From Pontibacter coccineus (GTDB lineage: Bacteria > Bacteroidota > Bacteroidia > Cytophagales > Hymenobacteraceae): a stretch of 64,000 nt of DNA. The position numbers were made by a program, and so were the translations under genes. Location: assembly GCF_030546575.1 (NCBI RefSeq), contig NZ_JAUOTN010000003.1, positions 1 through 64,000 of the forward strand, given 5' to 3'. The first letter of the stretch is position 1. Every line of letters starts with the position of its first letter. The notes below the pieces were generated by a model. That model saw only the letters and a program-made list of their open reading frames with translations. It searched no databases and had not been told where the DNA came from. Of the stretch, positions 60,570-64,000 are shown piece after piece.

Positions 60570-61667
60570 CTAAAGCTGGGATTTGATGCTATCCATGCCG
60601 TAAGCTGCGCTGATGATGTTGATGGCTGCGTTTATGTCGGCAGCTGTCGTATCATAGAAGTTAGTTCCCAGCTTGGCCATGGCCTCCTGGTGCTGTGCAT
60701 CGGTGATCTTGCGGTCAGATTTAAACTTCAGGCTCATCATAAAGCCCATAGCCTCCGACAGGTAATGGCTCTTTTTAGCCTGGTCTGCCAGGTTTGCCTT
60801 GGCCTGATTCAGCTCCAGTATGGCGGAGGCTGCTACCAGTTTTTCCCACTCCGTGCGGATGGTGGCAACCGCCTCATCCTTTCCCTTCATGTCCTTTGCG
60901 GAAATGGCGGCACGGCCTTTCAGGAAAGCATCCATCATGGCTTTGTTGGTGCCTGTGCTTGGGTTCACCTTGTTGCTGTAGCTGGCCCAGAATTTCAGGT
61001 TGTTCAGGTTGGCTGGGAAGTCCACGGGAGCGCCAAAGTAACCGAAGGCCTCATCGAAGTGGTGCTCCATTTTAGTGCCTTCGCCTGGTGTAATCGTGGT
61101 GTTGTCTACTGCAGCGCCTGTTTTGGCTTCAGTCAGGTATGACTCTACCGCCTGGAAATAAAACACGGCGCCCATCAAACCCTTTTGAATGATCTGAGCA
61201 GGTTCCACCCCATTTGCATCCACTAAATATTTCGTTCCATCCGCGGTGGTCAACAAACCGGCTTTCCCTTTCAGGGCCGGAGTGCCGGCAGAAAGACTGG
61301 CATTGGCGGCTGCGTCGAAATAGCTTTCAAACAGGGATTGAGCCGATACGATTGTCTTGTCCTTCAGTTGCTTGCCGGATGTGTTCAGCTTGGCCTCAGC
61401 AAAAGGGGCGTTCGCATTGGCATACATGTTCTTCATCTTCTGGGCATCCAGCAAAGTGCCTTTGTTACCTGTCTTCACATAAGCGTCTAACTCTGTTAGC
61501 ATGCTTATGCGGTCAGTCTGGCCCGAATAGTTCACATTCTCGAAATTATAAGCCTGTGGAACAGTGTAAGAAGGAGAGTCGTCTTTATCCTCGGAGCAGG
61601 AAGAGAAAAGAGAGCAAGCCGCCAGGCCCGCTATAGTGAGCAGTTTGGAGTTTAGTTTAAGGAGCAT
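60570..61667 (-). CDS. DUF4856 lipoprotein
   Basis: The protein has 365 residues with a lipoprotein signal ('MLLKLNSKLLTIAGLAACSLFSSC'). The DUF4856 signature is clear: 'YNFENVNYSGQTDRISMLTELDAYVKTGNKG', 'KGLMGAVFYFQAVESYL', 'HHFDEAFGYFGAPVDFP' and 'MDAFLKGRAAISAKD'. It is a helical iron-associated surface protein, and is first in the operon, directly behind the double operator promoter. Confidence 0.9.
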   Translation of the reverse strand: MLLKLNSKLLTIAGLAACSLFSSCSEDKDDSPSYTVPQAYNFENVNYSGQTDRISMLTELDAYVKTGNKGTLLDAQKMKNMYANANAPFAEAKLNTSGKQLKDKTIVSAQSLFESYFDAAANASLSAGTPALKGKAGLLTTADGTKYLVDANGVEPAQIIQKGLMGAVFYFQAVESYLTEAKTGAAVDNTTITPGEGTKMEHHFDEAFGYFGAPVDFPANLNNLKFWASYSNKVNPSTGTNKAMMDAFLKGRAAISAKDMKGKDEAVATIRTEWEKLVAASAILELNQAKANLADQAKKSHYLSEAMGFMMSLKFKSDRKITDAQHQEAMAKLGTNFYDTTAADINAAINIISAAYGMDSIKSQL

Positions 61668-61683
61668 AGGTTATTAGTATTCT

Positions 61684-61704
61684 TATTTAGACTAATTATA
61701 AATA
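61684..61704 (-). promoter_or_regulatory. Operator-like palindrome 1 at the iron-operon start site
   Basis: A 21-nt imperfect palindrome with half sites TATTTAGA and TATAAATA lies just after the -7 element, about where transcription should start. A repressor bound here could block initiation. Similar palindromes are known as iron-responsive (Fur or DtxR-type) sites, but the regulator is not identified. Confidence 0.55.
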
Positions 61705-61709
61705 TGCTG

Positions 61710-61740
61710 CAAATCTAATGGAAGGAGAGTAACCAGGCAA
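61710..61740 (-). promoter_or_regulatory. Promoter of the iron-uptake operon (TTG, 20 nt, TAGATTTG)
   Basis: On the minus strand TTG (61738-61740) and TAGATTTG (61710-61717) are 20 nt apart, matching the Bacteroidetes consensus. The DUF4856 start codon is 43 nt downstream of the -7 element. Operator-like palindromes lie on both sides. Confidence 0.7.
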
Positions 61741-61744
61741 TATT

Positions 61745-61765
61745 TATTTAAAATAATTCTAAATA
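61745..61765 (-). promoter_or_regulatory. Operator-like palindrome 2 upstream of the iron-operon promoter
   Basis: This palindrome has half sites TATTTA(AA) and TCTAAATA, similar to palindrome 1, and lies just upstream of the -33 element. Two operators bracketing one promoter suggest tight control. Confidence 0.55.
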
Positions 61766-61801
61766 ATATTGATTTGTAGTTTACTTGGTTGGGCGGCTGC
61801 A

Positions 61802-61897
61802 AATAAGTTCGGCCATTTTATAGGTAATTGGGTGGCGCTGGAATGGACTGAGCGCTTCCACCCGCGGGGTGGGAGTAGGTATGATCCGGTGCCGTAG
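61802..61897 (+). pseudogene. Broken 3' fragment of yidD
   Basis: The frame ending in TAG at 61895-61897 reads FGHFIGNW, then 'VALEWTERFHPRGGSRYDPVP'. It aligns without gaps to the last third of YidD ('[29 protein letters not shown]') and retains the GGS-YDPVP end. The first two-thirds of the gene, including its first two Cys, are missing, and the third Cys is Phe. It is a remnant of a duplicated or displaced yidD. Confidence 0.75.
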
Positions 61898-62061
61898 AAA
61901 TTACGAATATTTTGGAGGGGCGTTGGCGTTACTTGACTCGAAAAGCGCTGGTCACTGTTCTACCAGTTCTTTTGGGCGCCTGTTTTATCATGTTGGCGAA
62001 GCTATACCTTGCCGACCGTGTAAAATTCAGGTTTGGGAAGTGCTGTGCGTGTGACAGCTAT

Positions 62062-62493
62062 TTATAAACTAGTGTCAAAAACCTTCTGCTCTTTCGTCTC
62101 AACGAAACCGATATGCCGGTAGAAGGTGTGCGTGTCGGTTCTTTTCCTATGGCAGCGCACCCGTATCCTGCTCACACCTTTTTCCCGGGCCCATCGTTTT
62201 ACCTCGTCAATCAACGCCTTGCCAATGCCTTTGCCTCTATAGTGCTCGTCTACCACCAATCCCCCAATCTCTACAAAGGCATCAGACTCCAGCCGCAAGG
62301 TATAGCAGCCGTGTATCCAGCCCACTAATTGCTCGTCTAGGATCGCGGCGTAGCCACAGTGGTCTTTGCTTGCTACAACTGCCTTTAGGCGCTGCGCCGT
62401 GTCCGCTACAGAGGAGCTATAGCCAAGCTGGCCCGAGAGCCTGGCAATAGCGGCTGCATCCTGTTCTATGATCTGTCTTAAAGTAACCGCCAT
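62062..62493 (-). CDS. GNAT family N-acetyltransferase
   Basis: I start at the ATG at 62493 (MAVTLRQIIEQDAAAIARLSGQLGY), giving 143 residues; the reading from 62526 overlaps the neighbouring gene. The acetyl-CoA site is 'IGGLVVDEHYRGKGIGKALIDEVKRWAREKG' with the Q/RxxGxG/A motif, followed by 'RCHRKRTDTHTFYRHIGF'. It acetylates an amine of unknown identity in the cytoplasm. It lies 8 nt after the alpha/beta hydrolase gene on the same strand. Confidence 0.88.
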   Translation of the reverse strand: MAVTLRQIIEQDAAAIARLSGQLGYSSSVADTAQRLKAVVASKDHCGYAAILDEQLVGWIHGCYTLRLESDAFVEIGGLVVDEHYRGKGIGKALIDEVKRWAREKGVSRIRVRCHRKRTDTHTFYRHIGFVETKEQKVFDTSL

Positions 62494-62501
62494 GCACCGT
62501 A

Positions 62502-63917
62502 TTATTTCACCACCCCCTTCATCCATGCACTCATCGTGTCCAGCGCTGCGGGTGCCATGGTCTCTTCTATCGTCGCGTACTCGTGTACCTGGCCTGTGTC
62601 GGCATTCTGGAAGATGTGGTTGAGGCCGGACAGCTCCTTGATGGTGTAGCGCTTGTTGCCGGCTGCTTTCAAAGCTTTTTCGGTAGCGGCGAGGTTGGCG
62701 GCAGCGGGTACCTGCAGGTCTTTGCTGCCGTTAAGGGCGAGCACGGGCATTTTGAGTTGCTGCAATGCCGGAGCCGGGTCGTAGGCCAGGAAATGGCGCA
62801 TCCAGGGTGTTGTGATCTGGGCGACAACGGCATTTTCAGCCTGGGGCGACAGCATGACGGCCAGCTGCTGGTCTTTTTCTTCCAGGTTGGCTCTGGCTTC
62901 TTGCTCCAATACCCGTATTTTTTGGGCGGCCTCAAACACTTCGGCATCTGAGGCGGCTACTTCGAACTGGGCACGACGCAGCTGCAGGTACTTTTGCAGG
63001 GTTGCTTCCGGTAGCTGCGACTTTAAAATTGCTTCGTTCTGCGACACTAACAAGTCCACGCCCGGCACGGCACTGCCCGCCATCAGCACCACAAAGGCGA
63101 CGTCTGTGTTCGCGGCGGCCACACTGCTCGCTATCAGGGCGCCCTCGCTTATACCCAGCAAGCCGATCTTTTTCGGGTTTACCTGCTGGTGCGTTTTCAG
63201 GAAGGCATAGGCCGCCTGCGCATCTGACACAAAATCCTGCGTCGTGGCCATGGTATGGTTACCGCCTGACTTACCGGCGCCGCGGTCGTCGAGGCGCAGT
63301 ACGGCAAAACCCTGGCGCGTGAGGTGGTCGGCCAGCACCAGAAAAGGCTTATGCCCCAAAAGCGTCATGTCGCGGTCCTGCCGGCCGGAGCCGGTGAAGA
63401 GAATGACAGCCGGATGCTTACCCTTGCCGGCAGGTATAGAGAGGGTGCCCGCCAGTGTTATACCTGCCGCCTTGTTCTCCACTGTTACTTCCTGCTCCTG
63501 GAAGGGGTATGGCTTTGCGGGCATCTGCGGACGCTTCGCTTCAGTGGGCTCGCCTTTGGCAAGCGAAAGTGGAAAGGCCATGCCTGCCTGCTTCCAGCTA
63601 CCGTTTATGGTTTCGGGGCCGGTGATTTTGCCGGCGTAGGCAAAGCCACCTCCCGGTACGCCTAGGTATAGGCTGTCTTTTTTGAGTTCGGTTTCAGGTA
63701 TAGCCATGCCTTTTACGCCCTGCATCGGGATATCCATGGTGGCAGTCAATTGGCCGCTTTCGCTACTGTTAAGCCTGAAAATGATGGTCACCCTTGCGCC
63801 CGGAGCCTCCAGGGTGCCGTGCCAGGGGCCAAGCACCTGGGCTGGGCCTGGCTGTTGCGCCACGGCGGCGATGTTGTTGAAAAGGAAGAGGCAGCATGAT
63901 AGGAGGAGGCGTTTCAT
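62502..63917 (-). CDS. Secreted alpha/beta hydrolase (S9-like)
   Basis: The protein has 471 residues with a signal peptide (MKRLLLSCCLFLFNNIAAVAQQ). An N-terminal beta-rich domain (about 30-130) precedes the hydrolase fold: 'HPAVILFTGSGRQDRDMTLLGHKPFLVLADHLTRQGFAVLRLDDRGAGKSGG', the nucleophile in 'GLLGISEGA' (Ser about residue 256), the acid in 'ALNGSKDLQVP' and the His in 'LSGLNHIFQ'. It is a periplasmic esterase or peptidase of unknown substrate. The window ends 83 nt upstream. Confidence 0.88.
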   Translation of the reverse strand: MKRLLLSCCLFLFNNIAAVAQQPGPAQVLGPWHGTLEAPGARVTIIFRLNSSESGQLTATMDIPMQGVKGMAIPETELKKDSLYLGVPGGGFAYAGKITGPETINGSWKQAGMAFPLSLAKGEPTEAKRPQMPAKPYPFQEQEVTVENKAAGITLAGTLSIPAGKGKHPAVILFTGSGRQDRDMTLLGHKPFLVLADHLTRQGFAVLRLDDRGAGKSGGNHTMATTQDFVSDAQAAYAFLKTHQQVNPKKIGLLGISEGALIASSVAAANTDVAFVVLMAGSAVPGVDLLVSQNEAILKSQLPEATLQKYLQLRRAQFEVAASDAEVFEAAQKIRVLEQEARANLEEKDQQLAVMLSPQAENAVVAQITTPWMRHFLAYDPAPALQQLKMPVLALNGSKDLQVPAAANLAATEKALKAAGNKRYTIKELSGLNHIFQNADTGQVHEYATIEETMAPAALDTMSAWMKGVVK

Positions 63918-64000
63918 AGTTGTCAGTTAGCTGTTTTTGGTGTGAAAGATGATCCCTGTATACCTGATTGGGCTTTATGGCTGCCGCTCTAATTCATGTC

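Larger units (their letters stand above)
3195..63708. repeat. Genome-wide iterated motif GGTATAG/CTATACC
   Basis: I counted about 104 exact copies of GGTATAG or its complement (about 56 and 48 on the two strands). The most common full form is AGGTATAGC. Copies lie in coding regions (read as Ile-Pro, Gly-Ile or Tyr-Thr) and between genes, sometimes as inverted pairs. None lie in 1-3190. This entry marks the span in which copies occur, not one element; single clusters are listed separately. Confidence 0.9.

Overview
The window looks like chromosome of a Bacteroidota bacterium of the Hymenobacteraceae type, most likely Pontibacter or a close relative. The evidence is several clear Bacteroidetes promoters (TTTG or TTG, about 20 nt, TAnnTTTG), family-typical genes (S46 peptidase, DUF3857 transglutaminase-like proteins, imelysin/DUF4856/HTTM cluster, SigZ) and the gene order pheT, coiled-coil protein, zapA, rny. 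The genus is an inference. No tRNA, rRNA, CRISPR array, prophage or intact insertion sequence is visible.

Layout. 1-3.0 kb: an AT-rich accessory segment (start of an ABC ATPase gene, membrane proteins, a lipocalin-like protein, a beta-lactamase-fold hydrolase). 3.1-10.2 kb: beta-helix protein, divergent pyruvate kinase, polysaccharide deacetylase, glycerol-3-phosphate dehydrogenase, DUF1684 protein. 10.2-10.6 kb: a cluster of small palindromes inside a 31-bp inverted repeat. 10.6-15.5 kb: pheT, coiled-coil gene, zapA, a candidate structured RNA, rny. 15.5-17.1 kb: divergent dps and oxyR. 17.2-27.2 kb: Gfo/Idh/MocA oxidoreductase, sucD, cysteine synthase-like gene, response regulator, TauE exporter, adenine deaminase, cmk, ispH, DUF502 protein, alpha/beta hydrolase. 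28.0-30.4 kb: zinc protease, RimK and AstE-like operon. 30.5-36.4 kb: beta-barrel protein, methyltransferase, NAD(P)-binding protein, CvfB, Dps-like protein with a lysine-rich tail, Omp85-like protein. 36.6-39.5 kb: radical SAM DNA-modification/repair pair. 40-46 kb: three tandem DUF3857 proteins. 46-47.3 kb: ArsI and SigZ. 48-54.3 kb: HhH barrel protein, PorQ-like protein, S46 peptidase. 54.4-61.7 kb: yidD, DUF2231 protein, lipoprotein, then a minus-strand iron-uptake operon (DUF4856, imelysin, HTTM, TonB receptor) whose promoter is bracketed by two similar operator-like palindromes. 61.8 kb: a broken yidD 3' end. 62-63.9 kb: GNAT acetyltransferase and alpha/beta hydrolase.

The strongest signal that the genes do not explain is an asymmetric motif, (A)GGTATAG(C), present about 100 times by hand count against about 8 expected for a random heptamer. 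It occurs on both strands, in genes and between them, and is absent from the AT-rich first 3 kb. Next to it stands a dispersed element of about 200-260 bp, with three copies at 27.3, 47.4 and 51.6 kb. These copies carry AGGTATAGCAA at one or both ends and a hairpin whose stem covaries between copies. They head composite islands that also hold two G-rich repeat classes. Both signals look like undescribed genome-wide systems, though the function is unknown.
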